This document shows positions 28,029 through 43,243 of a stretch of DNA of 64,000 nucleotides, in pieces. The notes beneath the pieces are model-generated. The model saw only the letters and a list, made by a program, of their open reading frames with translations. It was not told where the DNA came from and made no database searches. The stretch is from Enterobacter sp. Cy-643 (GTDB taxonomy: Bacteria > Pseudomonadota > Gammaproteobacteria > Enterobacterales > Enterobacteriaceae). The stretch is taken from NCBI RefSeq assembly GCF_011752815.1, contig NZ_VWWV01000008.1, positions 1-64,000 on the forward strand, in the 5' to 3' direction. Numbering within the stretch: the first letter of the stretch is position 1; each line of letters opens with the position of its first letter. A program made the translations under genes and the position numbers.

Positions 28029-30149
28029 CTAGTTTCTGTTGCGGGTAACTTTAATCACATCCGGCATCACGCGAATTTTGCGCATGATGTTCGCCAGATG
28101 GACGCGATCCCGGGCGGTCAGGCGAATAAAGGCGCTGTACACGCGACCGTCTTTCTCTTCGGTATTCAGACTTTGAATATTAGAGCCAGCGGTATTGATT
28201 GCTGCAGTGAGATTCGCCAATGCGCCCTGGTGGTTAAACATGTCCACTTTGATCTCGGTGATGAACTCCTGCTCGGTCTCTTTATCCCACTCCACGGCCA
28301 TAAACTTCTCGGGCTCTTTCTGGTAGCCACGAATATTTCGACAGGACTCATGGTGGATAACCAGCCCTTTGCCGGGGCTGACGTGAGCGACGATAGGATC
28401 TCCCGGAATCGGGCGGCAGCACTTGGCAAAGGTAATCAGAACACCGTCTGCACCTTTGATTGGCAAGTTGCTGTGATTTGCTGCAGGCACCGTGCCTGGC
28501 TGAGCGGCAACCGGTGAGTCTCCTTGCAGATTTTTTGCCACGACGACGCTCATTGCGTTCCCGAGGCCAATCTCAGCCAGCAGGTCGTCAAGGGACGCAA
28601 GCTTCATGCGATCCAGTTCACGCTGGAGATTTTCTGCCGGAATTTCAGCCAGTTTACGGCTGCCACCCAGCGCATGATTGAGCAGGCGACGCCCTAAACT
28701 GACGGAATCATCACGCTTCAGGTTTTTCAGCATTTGGCGAATTTTGGCGCGAGCTTTGGAGCTGACAACAAAATTAAGCCATGCGGCGTTTGGACGTGCC
28801 CCCGGTGCGGTGATGATTTCGATAGTCTGCCCGCTGGTCAACGACTGTGAAAGCGGGTAAGGCTGGCGATCGACGCGAGCGCCCACGCAGGCGTGGCCGA
28901 TGTCGGTATGTACCGCGTAGGCGAAGTCAACCGGCGTTGCGCCTGCGGGCAGCTCTACAATGCGGCCTTCCGGGGTGAAAACGTAAATCTCATCCGGGAA
29001 CAGATCGGATTTTACGCTCTCGATAAATTCAAATGAGCTACCGGCGCTTTGCTGCAGCTCTAAAAGGCTCTGCATCCAGCGCTGAGCGCGGATTTGTGCC
29101 GTCGTGCTGCTTTCGCCTTGCTCTTTATAAGCCCAGTGCGCAGCAACCCCCATTTCCGCCATTTGATCCATGTCTTCAGTACGGATTTGCACTTCAACAG
29201 GGACGCCGTGCGGCCCAATCATTGAGGTGTGAAGGGACTGATAGCCGTTCGCTTTCGGAATGGCGATGTAGTCTTTCACCCGACCAGGACGAGGTTTGTA
29301 GAGGCTGTGCATCTGCCCGAGGACGCGATAACAAGTGTCCATATCATGGACAATGACGCGGAATGCGTAGATATCCATGATCGAATGGAAACGCTGTTCT
29401 TTGAGCGTCATCTTGCAGTAAATGGAATAAAGATGCTTTTCGCGACCGCTCACGCGACAGGCAATGCCTGCTTCCTGAAGGCGTCCGTCGATTTCAGAGA
29501 GGATTTTTTGAATCATCTCTTTGCGGTTACCTCGCGCCGCTTTTACCACTTCTTTAATGACGCGGTAGCGGTTCGGATAAAGCGCTTCAAAGCCAAGCTC
29601 TTCCAGTTCGGTTTTCAGATGATGAATACCGAGGCGGTGAGCGAGTGGGCTGTAAATTTCGAGGGTTTCACGGGCAATACGGCGGCGTTTATCCGGGCGC
29701 AATGACCCAAGCGTGCGCATATTGTGCGTGCGGTCAGCAAGCTTGATCAAAATGACGCGGATATCCTGCACCATCGCCATGATCATTTTGCGGAAGTTTT
29801 CGGCCTGAGCCTCTTTCTTATCGCGGAACTTCAGTTTATCTAGCTTAGAAACCCCTTCCACCAGTTCGGCAACGCTTTTACCAAACAGCTGTTCCATATC
29901 CTGATAGGTGGCCGGGGTGTCTTCAATCACATCATGCAGAAGCGCTGCCATTAGCGTTTCATGGTCGAGTTTCATCTCGGCCAGGATACAGGCAACGGCG
30001 ACGGGATGGGTGATATAGGGTTCACCGCTTGAACGAGTTTGTCCCTCGTGAGCATCACGTGCGACAAGGTATGCCTGCCGGAGGCGCTTAATTTGCTCCT
30101 CTGGCAGATAGTTTTGAATCAGCTGATTCAGGCTTTCAAACAGATACAA
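28029..30149 (-). CDS. spoT: Bifunctional (p)ppGpp synthase/hydrolase SpoT
   Basis: SpoT makes and degrades (p)ppGpp in response to carbon, fatty-acid and iron stress. The 706-aa product (E. coli 702) has an HD hydrolase domain (HPVAVA, LLHDVIEDT), a synthetase domain (RVKDYIAIPKANGYQSLHT), then TGS (VFTPEGRIVELP), helical, Zn-finger/CC (FAKCCRPIPGD) and ACT domains. The small length difference lies in the linker before the ZFD/CC domain, near NLQGDSPVAAQPGT. It follows rpoZ by 18 bp. Confidence 0.98.
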   Translation of the reverse strand: MYLFESLNQLIQNYLPEEQIKRLRQAYLVARDAHEGQTRSSGEPYITHPVAVACILAEMKLDHETLMAALLHDVIEDTPATYQDMEQLFGKSVAELVEGVSKLDKLKFRDKKEAQAENFRKMIMAMVQDIRVILIKLADRTHNMRTLGSLRPDKRRRIARETLEIYSPLAHRLGIHHLKTELEELGFEALYPNRYRVIKEVVKAARGNRKEMIQKILSEIDGRLQEAGIACRVSGREKHLYSIYCKMTLKEQRFHSIMDIYAFRVIVHDMDTCYRVLGQMHSLYKPRPGRVKDYIAIPKANGYQSLHTSMIGPHGVPVEVQIRTEDMDQMAEMGVAAHWAYKEQGESSTTAQIRAQRWMQSLLELQQSAGSSFEFIESVKSDLFPDEIYVFTPEGRIVELPAGATPVDFAYAVHTDIGHACVGARVDRQPYPLSQSLTSGQTIEIITAPGARPNAAWLNFVVSSKARAKIRQMLKNLKRDDSVSLGRRLLNHALGGSRKLAEIPAENLQRELDRMKLASLDDLLAEIGLGNAMSVVVAKNLQGDSPVAAQPGTVPAANHSNLPIKGADGVLITFAKCCRPIPGDPIVAHVSPGKGLVIHHESCRNIRGYQKEPEKFMAVEWDKETEQEFITEIKVDMFNHQGALANLTAAINTAGSNIQSLNTEEKDGRVYSAFIRLTARDRVHLANIMRKIRVMPDVIKVTRNRN

Positions 30150-30167
30150 GGGCTACCCGCAGGCTAA

Positions 30168-30443
30168 TTAACGACGACCTTCAGCAATAGCAGTCACGGC
30201 CTGCAGTTCTGCGGCTTCCTGCTCTTGCTGTTCCTGGCGCTCACGAACATCGAGAATCTGGTTGGTGATCAACCCTTCTTCGATTTCACGCAGTGCAATA
30301 ACGGTCGTTTTATCGTTTTCTTCCGGTACCAGCGGATCTTTGCCGCCAACCTGCATCTGACGAGCGCGACGCGCGGCGACAAGTACCAGGTCAAAACGGT
30401 TACCAATTTTCTCTACAGCGTCCTGAACGGTTACGCGTGCCAT
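30168..30443 (-). CDS. rpoZ: RNA polymerase omega subunit
   Basis: Omega chaperones beta' during RNA polymerase assembly and forms part of ppGpp site 1. The 91 aa match E. coli essentially throughout, starting [20 protein letters not shown]. It leads the rpoZ-spoT-trmH-recG operon, a sensible pairing of a ppGpp-binding subunit with the ppGpp enzyme, and lies 54 bp after gmk. Confidence 0.98.
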   Translation of the reverse strand: MARVTVQDAVEKIGNRFDLVLVAARRARQMQVGGKDPLVPEENDKTTVIALREIEEGLITNQILDVRERQEQQEQEAAELQAVTAIAEGRR

Positions 30444-30497
30444 AATTAAAATGCTCCACAGGTGAAGAAATGACTGGGCATAATACTGAAACTGGTG

Positions 30498-31160
<663 letters not shown>

Positions 31161-31282
31161 CTACCGGCATATTATACACACCGCTGCCTCAGTACGTAGG
31201 TTTTGTCATTATCTGACACGTTTTTTCTCGTGTTTTACGCGATGTTTTCCACCTTTTTGTCATTCTTGATGCAACGAGATGA

Positions 31283-33681
<2,399 letters not shown>

Positions 33682-33867
33682 GTTTGTCCCCTCAGAATGC
33701 CGGCAGAGGGTAACGTTTTGTGCACTATGTCACGATTGAGATTTTCTAAGTTGAATGAAAATTGATTAGTTTTATTTATCCAAAATATAAAATTTGTTCT
33801 TTATATTTGGGTGTTGTTAAGTTCTTTTTGAATTTAATGGATTAGTAAAATTATTGAAGGGAATGCA
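33682..33867. other. AT-rich region upstream of the broken HTH gene
   Basis: This 186-bp stretch is clearly more AT-rich than its surroundings, notably 33740-33860. It has a perfect inverted repeat AAATATAAA (33783-33791) / TTTATATTT (33800-33808). It probably contains the promoters of yicG (leftward) and the pseudogene (rightward), and is of the kind bound by H-NS. Confidence 0.5.
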
Positions 33868-34284
33868 ATGAAGATATCGGCGATGTTAAAAGAGCTAGCA
33901 AATGGCATCAATCCAGAAACTGGAGAGATGCCTGACGCTGAATCAACAGCCAATAAGCCGGAAGCAATAAGAATGCTGTTTGCTCTGGCTGAGGAGCTGT
34001 CGATGAACCCGGAAAAACAGTAATAATCCAGGCTAACACCCGAGGAGAGGCAGCAACGTAACCTTGCAGAAGGACGTCCGGCTAAGTCTCATTTTCCCTG
34101 GGCCGAAGAAGAGAAACGGATCCTCGCAGAGCGCTTGGAGCAAACAGGCGCGATTGAAACTCTGGGGGATGAGTTTGAACGTTCTTCGAGAGCGGTAGCT
34201 ATTCACCTTGAAAAGATGGGGCTTATCACTGCGGAGCAGCTCCGGGCGTATACCTGTTACGCATCAAAAGAAAAAGCCTGCTGA
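33868..34284 (+). pseudogene. Broken HTH/Myb-like protein gene with two tandem in-frame stops
   Basis: A single reading frame of 139 codons starts at ATG 33868, after GAAGG. It is interrupted at codons 52-53 by TAATAA (34021-34026) and then stays open to the TGA at 34282-34284. The N-terminal piece is MKISAMLKELANGINPETGE and so on. The downstream piece holds PWAEEEKRILAERL, then LGDEFERSSRAVAIHLEKMG, which fits a Myb/SANT-like helix-turn-helix (W..EE...L, then G/D...F.RS..A...L...G). There is no credible start for the second half. I do not know the family name. In E. coli dinD lies at this place instead. Confidence 0.7.
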
Positions 34285-34302
34285 ATGCAGGCTTATGTCA
34301 CG

Positions 34303-35166
34303 CTACTCGATATTCTGAATCTGTTCGCGCATTTGCTCGATCAGGACTTTCAGCTCGATAGCCGAATTGGTCACGTCGGCATTGATCGACTTAGAGGCCA
34401 GCGTATTCGACTCGCGGTTAAACTCCTGCATCATAAAGTCGAGGCGACGGCCAACGGCTTCTTTCTTTTTCAGGATGTTGTAGGTCTCTTTGACGTGGGC
34501 TTCCAGACGGTCCAGCTCTTCCGCGACATCAATGCGCTGCGCCATCAGCACCAATTCTTGTTCAAGGCGGTTGTTCTCAAGCTGAACTTCGGCTTCTTCC
34601 AGTTTGTTAACCAGGCGCTCGCGCTGCCATTTCACTACTTCTGGCATTTGAGCACGGACTTTGGCCACTTCGACGCTGACGCCTTCCAGGCGTTGTTCAA
34701 TCAACCCTTTCAGGGCCTGGCCTTCGGTCTCACGGGCAACAATAAAATCGTCCAGGGCGCCATCAAGAGCGGAAAGTATTTCAGCGGTAATCGCATCAAG
34801 ATCCTGTTCCTGAGCGGCCATTACGCCTGGCCAGCGAAGAATATCAACCGGGTTGATTTCACCTTCATCGCTTTGCATTTTGACCCAGTTAGCGGCCTCA
34901 ACCAGCTGTTTAGCCAGCTTTTCATTAAGAATCAGCGATCCTTGTGCGCGGGCATCGGGCTCAAAGCGCAGGTTGCACTCAATTTTGCCGCGGGTGAGGC
35001 GGTTGCGAATGCGCTCACGAGCAACGGGCTCAAGACTGCGGAACTGTTCCGGCATGCGGATATACGTTTCGAGATAGCGCTGGTTTACCGAGCGTAATTC
35101 CCAGGAGGCGGAGCCCCATTCACCTTTTACTTCACGCCGGGCGTAGGCGGTCATACTGCGGATCAT
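34303..35166 (-). CDS. yicC: Endoribonuclease YicC
   Basis: Members of the YicC/YloC family are recently shown endoribonucleases; YicC affects RyhB turnover in E. coli. The 287 aa equal E. coli. It starts MIRSMTAYARREVKGEWGS and the family's C-terminal DUF1732 region (QEFNRESNTLASKS) is present. It diverges from rph across 125 bp and is convergent with the pseudogene. Confidence 0.94.
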   Translation of the reverse strand: MIRSMTAYARREVKGEWGSASWELRSVNQRYLETYIRMPEQFRSLEPVARERIRNRLTRGKIECNLRFEPDARAQGSLILNEKLAKQLVEAANWVKMQSDEGEINPVDILRWPGVMAAQEQDLDAITAEILSALDGALDDFIVARETEGQALKGLIEQRLEGVSVEVAKVRAQMPEVVKWQRERLVNKLEEAEVQLENNRLEQELVLMAQRIDVAEELDRLEAHVKETYNILKKKEAVGRRLDFMMQEFNRESNTLASKSINADVTNSAIELKVLIEQMREQIQNIE

Positions 35167-35291
35167 AGTACGTACCCGTTTTCAGCTAATGTATGGGGGG
35201 ATTATAGCCATCAGGGGTCTTGCAGGATAGGAATAAGCGCCTGAAGTCCGTATAATGCGCAGCCACATTCGTTTTAGCCGGAGAGAAGCCC

Positions 35292-36008
35292 ATGCGTCCA
35301 TCAGGTCGTAGCGTCGAACAAGTGCGCCCAGTTACCCTGACCCGTCATTACACTAAACACGCTGAAGGCTCCGTGCTTGTCGAGTTCGGTGATACCAAAG
35401 TGTTGTGCACCGCGACCCTTGAAGAGGGCGTGCCTCGCTTCCTTAAAGGCCAGGGGCAGGGCTGGATCACCGCTGAATACGGCATGCTGCCGCGGGCAAC
35501 CCACAGCCGCAATGCCCGTGAAGCGGCAAAAGGCAAACAGGGTGGCCGTACTCTCGAGATTCAACGTCTTATCGCCCGTTCGTTACGCGCGGCGGTGGAT
35601 CTAAAAGCATTAGGTGAATTTACTATCACCCTGGATTGCGACGTTCTGCAGGCTGATGGCGGTACCCGCACCGCTTCTATCACCGGTGCCTGCGTAGCGC
35701 TGGCCGATGCGTTAAACGGTCTGGTCGCCTCTGGCAAACTGAAAACGAATCCAATGAAAGGGATGGTTGCGGCGGTTTCCGTTGGTATCGTCAACGGTGA
35801 AGCTCTCTGCGACCTGGAATATGTCGAAGACTCGGCAGCCGAAACCGATATGAATGTTGTCATGATGGAAGACGGGCGCATGATTGAGGTGCAGGGCACC
35901 GCGGAAGGTGAGCCGTTCTCCCACGAAGAGCTACTGGCGCTACTGGCGTTGGCTCGAGGGGGAATTGATTCCATCATCGCGTCGCAGAAGGCGGCGTTAG
36001 AAAATTAA
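35292..36008 (+). CDS. rph: RNase PH
   Basis: This phosphorolytic 3'-5' exoribonuclease trims tRNA 3' ends. The 238 aa equal intact wild-type Rph, so the gene does not carry the frameshift known from E. coli K-12. Motifs include the N-terminal [35 protein letters not shown] and the phosphate-site [20 protein letters not shown]. Translation of its end, just before the attenuator at 36015-36042, is what controls pyrE in E. coli. Confidence 0.97.
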   Translation: MRPSGRSVEQVRPVTLTRHYTKHAEGSVLVEFGDTKVLCTATLEEGVPRFLKGQGQGWITAEYGMLPRATHSRNAREAAKGKQGGRTLEIQRLIARSLRAAVDLKALGEFTITLDCDVLQADGGTRTASITGACVALADALNGLVASGKLKTNPMKGMVAAVSVGIVNGEALCDLEYVEDSAAETDMNVVMMEDGRMIEVQGTAEGEPFSHEELLALLALARGGIDSIIASQKAALEN

Positions 36009-36014
36009 TTTTTT

Positions 36015-36042
36015 AAAAGCGACTGAGAAGTCGCTTTTTTTA
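36015..36042 (+). terminator. pyrE attenuator
   Basis: AAAAGCGACT-GAGA-AGTCGCTTTTTTT lies 7-34 bp past the rph stop. In E. coli the same hairpin ends transcription before pyrE unless coupled ribosomes follow the polymerase when UTP is low. Confidence 0.88.
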
Positions 36043-36073
36043 TGTCCGTGTCACAATGCTAAGGAGCAAATCC

Positions 36074-36715
36074 ATGAAACCGTATCAGCGCCAGTTTATT
36101 GAGTTTGCGCTTAACAAACAGGTACTCAAGTTTGGCGAATTTACGCTGAAATCCGGGCGTACAAGCCCCTATTTCTTCAACGCCGGGCTGTTTAATACCG
36201 GGCGCGATCTGGCGTTATTAGGGCGTTTCTATGCTGCCGCCCTGATGGACTCCGGCATCGATTTTGATCTGCTCTTTGGCCCGGCCTATAAAGGCATTCC
36301 TATCGCGACAACGACCGCAGTCGCGCTGGCTGAGCACCACGAGCGCGACGTGCCTTACTGCTTTAACCGCAAAGAAGCGAAAGATCATGGCGAAGGCGGT
36401 AATCTGGTGGGCAGTGCGCTCCAGGGCCGCGTCATGCTGGTGGACGATGTGATAACTGCCGGGACCGCTATTCGTGAGTCAATGGAGATCATTGCCGCGA
36501 ACGGCGCGAGCCTTGCCGGGGTTCTTATTTCTCTCGACCGCCAGGAGCGTGGCCGGGCGGATATCTCCGCTATTCAGGAAGTTGAGCGCGATTATCAGTG
36601 CAAAGTTATCTCGATCGTTACGCTCAAAGACCTGATTGCTTACCTGGAAGAGAAGCCAGAAATGGCGGACAAGCTTGCAGCCGTGCGTAAATATCGCGAA
36701 GAGTTCGGCGTTTAA
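36074..36715 (+). CDS. pyrE: Orotate phosphoribosyltransferase
   Basis: PyrE makes OMP from orotate and PRPP in de novo pyrimidine synthesis. The 213 aa equal E. coli. The PRPP-binding motif is [13 protein letters not shown] and the flexible loop [11 protein letters not shown] is present. The ATG at 36074 follows AAGGAGC; an in-frame start at 36056 would add six non-conserved residues. Expression is set by the attenuator upstream. Confidence 0.97.
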   Translation: MKPYQRQFIEFALNKQVLKFGEFTLKSGRTSPYFFNAGLFNTGRDLALLGRFYAAALMDSGIDFDLLFGPAYKGIPIATTTAVALAEHHERDVPYCFNRKEAKDHGEGGNLVGSALQGRVMLVDDVITAGTAIRESMEIIAANGASLAGVLISLDRQERGRADISAIQEVERDYQCKVISIVTLKDLIAYLEEKPEMADKLAAVRKYREEFGV

Positions 36716-36724
36716 GCCGGAAAA

Positions 36725-36752
36725 TAAAAAAGGGCCAGTAGGCCCTTTTTTA
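36725..36752. terminator. Shared terminator of pyrE and slmA
   Basis: AAAAAAGGGCC-AGTA-GGCCCTTTTTT has A and T tracts on both sides and sits between the convergent stops of pyrE and slmA. Confidence 0.88.
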
Positions 36753-37349
36753 TTAGTAAAGCTGAGCGGCAATCAGCGGCCAGCGGGTATCAAAATCATC
36801 CGTGGGCAGATAGCGGAAATCACTTCTCACAAATCTGGATAGCATTCCTTCACAGAAAGCCAGCAGCTGGCTCGCCAGCAGGGCTTCATCGGTCGTAAAC
36901 CCTTCGCCTTCGCGCATTTTCTTTTCACGCATAACCTGGCGCAGCTGAACCTCAATGCGTTCAAAAAGCTGGTTGATGCGATCCTGCAGGCGATCCTGTT
37001 CAAACATCAGCGCGTGTCCGGTGAGGATGCGCGTCAGACCTGGGTTCCGTTCACCAAAACCCAACACTAAAAGTACGATCAACCGCAGGCGGGCCAGCGT
37101 GTCTTTTTCATCTTTCAGAATCAGGTTAATGCGGGTAATCAGACTATCTTCGATAAACTCAATCAGGCTATCGAACATTTTCATTTTACTGGGAAAATGC
37201 CGATAAAGTGCGGCTTCGGACACGCCAACGGTTGCCGCTAGTTTAGCGGTCGTAATGCGTTGGCTGCCGTCGCTGGATTCGAGCATTTGGGCCAGAGACT
37301 GAAGTATTTCCTCGCGACGATTCCTTTTCGCGGTCTGTTTTTCTGCCAT
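36753..37349 (-). CDS. slmA: Nucleoid occlusion factor SlmA
   Basis: SlmA is a TetR-family DNA-binding protein that, bound to its chromosomal sites, blocks FtsZ polymerisation over the nucleoid. The 198 aa equal E. coli. The N-terminal HTH is [20 protein letters not shown], followed by the ligand-type helical domain. It lies downstream of dut on the same strand (120 bp gap). Confidence 0.96.
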   Translation of the reverse strand: MAEKQTAKRNRREEILQSLAQMLESSDGSQRITTAKLAATVGVSEAALYRHFPSKMKMFDSLIEFIEDSLITRINLILKDEKDTLARLRLIVLLVLGFGERNPGLTRILTGHALMFEQDRLQDRINQLFERIEVQLRQVMREKKMREGEGFTTDEALLASQLLAFCEGMLSRFVRSDFRYLPTDDFDTRWPLIAAQLY

Positions 37350-37469
37350 GTTCTAAAATACCCCTGAAAAATACCTTGTCAGGTAAGCACCGAACCGCGC
37401 CCGCAAACGCCTGGTTTGCGGTCTGTTTTAACGTTATCTGCGCGGTAGGGTTACGTTGATAAAACGGTA

Positions 37470-37928
37470 TTACTGGCGGCCTGAGTGGCCAAAGCCGCCT
37501 TCGCCACGATCGCTGGCGTCAAAATCTTCGACCAGGTTAAATTCGGCCTGTACAACAGGCACAAAGACCATTTGTGCAATGCGTTCACCTGGCTGAATGG
37601 TGAAGCTGTCCTGGCCACGGTTCCAGACAGAAACCATCAACTGGCCTTGATAATCGGAATCAATCAGCCCCACCAGGTTACCCAGCACAACACCGTGTTT
37701 ATGACCCAGGCCGGAACGAGGCAGGATGACCGCTGCCAGAGAGGCGTCAGCAATGTGAATAGCCAGGCCGGTTGGCAGCAGCGTTGTAGCACCAGGTGCA
37801 AGTTCTACGGCGTCGTCCAGGCAAGCGCGCAGGTCGAGACCGGCAGAGCCTGAGGTGGCGTAAGTTGGTAATGGGAATTGCTGACCAACTCGCGGGTCCA
37901 GAATTTTAACGTCGATTTTTTTCATCAT
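37470..37928 (-). CDS. dut: dUTP diphosphatase
   Basis: Dut hydrolyses dUTP to dUMP, keeping uracil out of DNA and feeding dTMP synthesis. The 152-aa product shows the trimeric dUTPase motifs: [34 protein letters not shown] and the C-terminal [10 protein letters not shown]. The start overlaps the end of coaBC by 23 bp. Two consecutive ATGs (37926-37928 and 37923-37925) are possible. Confidence 0.96.
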   Translation of the reverse strand: MMKKIDVKILDPRVGQQFPLPTYATSGSAGLDLRACLDDAVELAPGATTLLPTGLAIHIADASLAAVILPRSGLGHKHGVVLGNLVGLIDSDYQGQLMVSVWNRGQDSFTIQPGERIAQMVFVPVVQAEFNLVEDFDASDRGEGGFGHSGRQ

Positions 37929-39120
37929 AGCGGGTAACGATCTCGTCCAGTAAAAGGTGGCCAAGGAGTGCTTTACGCTCAAGCGGTAAGACTTTGTCTC
38001 CCTCCTGCCAGAAAAGGTGCAATGCGTTATTGTCGCTATTAAATCCTTGATTATTCTGAGATACGTCATTGGCGCAGATCAGATCCAGGTTTTTAGCGGC
38101 ACGCTTTTTCCGGGCGTATTCTTCCACATTATTTGTTTCGGCGGCAAACCCTACAACATAGGGACGCCCTTCTGAAAGTGCCGCAACACCCGCCACAACA
38201 TCCGGGTTTTTGACCATTTTTAGCGTAATTTCATCGCCTTGCTTTTTAATTTTCTCGTCAGCAACTACGGCTGCTCGGTAGTCGGCAACGGCGGCACAGC
38301 CGATGAATATATGCTGCCCGGCGACGCGCTGTTGGACCGCCTCATTCATTTCCAGCGCCGTAGTGATGTCAATGCGGTTGACCCATGCCGGAGTAGGCAG
38401 ATTTACCGGGCCTGAAATCAGGGTTACGTTTGCCCCGCGCGCCGCCGCAGCAGCAGCGATAGCAAATCCCATTTTTCCAGAACTGTCGTTCGTGATGTAT
38501 CTGACGGGATCAAGGCGTTCGCGCGTTGGGCCGGCGGTAATCATGACGTTCAGATGTTGCAGATCTTTGACTACAGAGAAATGTTCAACGGCCATATCAA
38601 CCAGCGTGAGCGGATCCAACATTCGGCCTGGTCCAATATCGCCGCAGGCCTGGCTTCCGCTATCCGGGCCCCAAATCAAAAGACCACGAGCGTTTAGTAC
38701 GTCCAGATTATGTTGAGTGGCTGCGGCACGGAACATCTGTTGGTTCATTGCCGGAACAACGGCAACGGGTGCGGCTGTTGCCAGGCAAATAGTGCTGACC
38801 AGGTCGTTTGCCATGCCTGCCGCGATGCGAGCGATCAGGTCTGCCGTTGCCGGTGCCAGCATAACTAAATCAGCCCATTTACCGAGTTCTATGTGGCCCA
38901 TGGCGGCTTCTGCCGCGGGATCCAGCAAACTGTCGGACACCGGATAACCGGACACTGCCTGTAAACTTAGTGGCGTGATGAAGGCTTTCGCCGCCTCGGT
39001 CATTACCACTCGTACATCCGCTCCGCGATCGCGCAGACGACGAACCAGCTCAGGTGTTTTATAGGCAGCAATACCGCCGCTGACACCAAGAACAATTTTC
39101 TTGCCGGAAAGCCCCATCAT
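37906..39120 (-). CDS. coaBC: Phosphopantothenoylcysteine decarboxylase / phosphopantothenate-cysteine ligase
   Basis: This bifunctional enzyme catalyses steps 2 and 3 of CoA synthesis from pantothenate. The N-terminal FMN-dependent CoaC part has the catalytic His in [11 protein letters not shown] and Cys in GSQACGDIG. The C-terminal CoaB part has [11 protein letters not shown] (E. coli SNHSSGKMG; the Asn is kept) and KKAKK-like Lys residues. The product is 404 aa (E. coli 406). Two adjacent ATGs (39118-39120 and 39115-39117) precede [15 protein letters not shown] took the first, which has a weak GGAT site. Confidence 0.95.
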   Translation of the reverse strand: MMGLSGKKIVLGVSGGIAAYKTPELVRRLRDRGADVRVVMTEAAKAFITPLSLQAVSGYPVSDSLLDPAAEAAMGHIELGKWADLVMLAPATADLIARIAAGMANDLVSTICLATAAPVAVVPAMNQQMFRAAATQHNLDVLNARGLLIWGPDSGSQACGDIGPGRMLDPLTLVDMAVEHFSVVKDLQHLNVMITAGPTRERLDPVRYITNDSSGKMGFAIAAAAAARGANVTLISGPVNLPTPAWVNRIDITTALEMNEAVQQRVAGQHIFIGCAAVADYRAAVVADEKIKKQGDEITLKMVKNPDVVAGVAALSEGRPYVVGFAAETNNVEEYARKKRAAKNLDLICANDVSQNNQGFNSDNNALHLFWQEGDKVLPLERKALLGHLLLDEIVTRYDEKNRR

Positions 39121-39282
39121 GATTTTTATCCGTTGGAAGTCACAGTCGAATGGCCATTTTACCACAATCCCTGACCGGCGCCTTTTCGCTGTTTGCGAGA
39201 CGCTACGCAAGACCGAAACGCGCTCGTCGCCTGGCAGGAAAAAAGTCCGCATTATGCGAGGGATAAGAGAGGGAGATATGTA

Positions 39283-39960
39283 ATGGACAGGGATAATAAG
39301 ATTGAAAACGCGTATTTACCCAGGGAAAAACTGCTGCAATTCGGTGTGGGTTCTCTCACAGATACTGAGTTACTGGCGCTCTTCCTGCGTACGGGTCACC
39401 AGGGAATGCACGTTCTTACTTTTGCGAATAGGCTGTTGCGTGAGTTTGGTTCCCTGCACCGCTTGTTGTCGGCAGATTATTCCCATTTCAAGAACGTAAA
39501 GGGGATTGGCGAAGCGAAATATACTCAACTTAACGCGATTGCCGAGTTGGCGAGGCGTTATTACTCGTCTCAGGGTGTCAAAGAACTCTCTTTGCTTACG
39601 CCGGGGAAGGTGCGGGAGTATGTTCAGAGTCAGTTGACCACCGAGCAACGTGAAGTCTTTATGGTGCTGTTTTTGAATAACCAGCATCAGGTTATTAAAT
39701 GTGAGCGTTTGTTCGCCGGAACGCTAAGTCACGTTGAAGTTCACCCGAGAGAAATTATCCGTGAAGCGATGAAATGCAACGCCGGTGCCATTATACTGGC
39801 GCACAACCACCCATCAGGTAAGGCCGAACCCAGTAAAGCAGACCGGGCTATCACGGAACGCATTGTGAAAGTTTGCCTGTTTATGGAAATTCGAGTGCTT
39901 GATCATCTGGTTATTGGTCACGGAGAATACGTTTCTTTCGCTGAACGAGGGTGGATTTAA
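39283..39960 (+). CDS. radC: RadC family (JAB/MPN-domain) protein
   Basis: RadC proteins combine an N-terminal HhH segment with a JAB metalloprotease-like fold. Despite the name, a repair role is not established. The 225-aa product (E. coli 222) has the metal motif [14 protein letters not shown] (HxHPSG..xPS..D) and the end VSFAERGWI. The ATG at 39283 follows GGGAG. Identity to E. coli in the first 80 residues is moderate. It diverges from coaBC. Confidence 0.93.
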   Translation: MDRDNKIENAYLPREKLLQFGVGSLTDTELLALFLRTGHQGMHVLTFANRLLREFGSLHRLLSADYSHFKNVKGIGEAKYTQLNAIAELARRYYSSQGVKELSLLTPGKVREYVQSQLTTEQREVFMVLFLNNQHQVIKCERLFAGTLSHVEVHPREIIREAMKCNAGAIILAHNHPSGKAEPSKADRAITERIVKVCLFMEIRVLDHLVIGHGEYVSFAERGWI

Positions 39961-40002
39961 GCCATCAGGCGCGATCCATTGGGATCTTTGTCTGTTCGGG
40001 AC

Positions 40003-40031
40003 TTGAGCACATGCCTCACACAGCGTATACT
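40003..40031 (+). promoter_or_regulatory. rpmB-rpmG promoter
   Basis: TTGAGC (40003-40008), a 17-bp spacer and TATACT (40026-40031) form a near-consensus sigma-70 promoter, followed by a G+C-rich discriminator (ACGCC), typical of ribosomal protein operons. The leader is about 137 nt and contains a small AGGCT-TGC-AGCCT hairpin. Confidence 0.75.
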
Positions 40032-40153
40032 ACGCCACCTTTGAGAATCTCGGGTTTGGCATTATGCGCCTGGCACTGTGGTTCACATTGAACCGCCAGG
40101 GACCAGGCTTGCAGCCTGACGAGGCGCCTAACCCTATACGAAGCTCGAGCTAA

Positions 40154-40411
<258 letters not shown>

Positions 40412-40428
40412 GTACTTAGAGGAAATAA

Positions 40429-40599
<171 letters not shown>

Positions 40600-40620
40600 T
40601 TCTGGTAACTTTGTTGAAGA

Positions 40621-40646
40621 AACCCGGCTCAGGCCGGGTTTTTTTA
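40621..40646 (+). terminator. rpmBG terminator
   Basis: AACCCGGCT-CA-GGCCGGGTT is followed by six T. Some readthrough into mutM is likely, since mutM starts 22 bp later with no separate promoter visible. Confidence 0.85.
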
Positions 40647-40667
40647 TGCCTGCTTCCCGGAGGAAAG

Positions 40668-41477
40668 ATGCCTGAATTACCAGAGGTAGAAACCAGTCGT
40701 CGCGGTATTGAACCGCACCTGGTGGGTGAAACCATCCTGCATGCCGTCGTGCGTAATGCGCGACTGCGCTGGCCGGTTTCTGATGAGATACATGCTCTGA
40801 GCGATAAGCCGGTGTTGAGCGTGCAGCGGCGGGCGAAGTATTTGCTGCTGGAGCTACCGGATGGCTGGATAATCATTCATCTGGGAATGTCAGGTAGTCT
40901 GAGGATCCTCGCGGAAGAACTTCCCGCGGAAAAGCACGATCATGTCGATCTGATCATGAGTAACGGCAAAGTTCTGCGCTATACCGATCCCCGGCGCTTT
41001 GGCGCCTGGCTGTGGGTCAAAGAGCTGGAAGGGAGCAATGTATTGTCTCACCTTGGTCCGGAGCCTTTGAGCGACACATTCAGTGCGGAATACCTGCGTG
41101 AAAAATCGGCCAAAAAGAAAACGGCTATCAAGCCCTGGCTAATGGATAACAAACTGGTTGTCGGGGTGGGGAATATCTACGCCAGCGAATCCTTGTTTGC
41201 GGCGGGGATCCATCCCGACCGTAGCGCGCAGTCGCTATCAAAAAAAGAGTCTGAAACGCTGGTCGCAGCGATCAAAGCGGTATTGCAACGCTCAATAGAA
41301 CAAGGCGGGACAACTTTGAAAGACTTCCTTCAGTCCGATGGTAAACCCGGCTATTTTGCTCAGGAACTGCAGGTATACGGCCGGGAAGGAGAGCCGTGCA
41401 GGGTATGCGGTACGCCGATTTCCGCCGCGAAGCACGCCCAGCGTAGCACTTACTATTGTCGCCGCTGCCAGCGATAG
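40668..41477 (+). CDS. mutM: Formamidopyrimidine-DNA glycosylase (Fpg)
   Basis: MutM removes 8-oxoguanine and formamidopyrimidines and nicks the abasic site. The 269 aa equal E. coli. The N-terminal catalytic proline is in [18 protein letters not shown], the H2TH region includes [13 protein letters not shown], and a C-terminal zinc finger has the pairs CRVC and CRRC. The ATG at 40668 follows GGAGGAAAG. Its TAG abuts the convergent coaD stop with no gap. Confidence 0.97.
   Translation: MPELPEVETSRRGIEPHLVGETILHAVVRNARLRWPVSDEIHALSDKPVLSVQRRAKYLLLELPDGWIIIHLGMSGSLRILAEELPAEKHDHVDLIMSNGKVLRYTDPRRFGAWLWVKELEGSNVLSHLGPEPLSDTFSAEYLREKSAKKKTAIKPWLMDNKLVVGVGNIYASESLFAAGIHPDRSAQSLSKKESETLVAAIKAVLQRSIEQGGTTLKDFLQSDGKPGYFAQELQVYGREGEPCRVCGTPISAAKHAQRSTYYCRRCQR

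Positions 41478-43243
<1,766 letters not shown>

Noticed and set aside
28029-30149. Small length excess in SpoT as a possible new domain
   Set aside because: The four extra residues fall in the variable linker before the ZFD/CC domain, a region that varies freely among enterics.
34282-35097. Plus-strand frames opposite yicC
   Set aside because: yicC is full length with the family motifs. The opposite frames share its codon phase and have no independent support.
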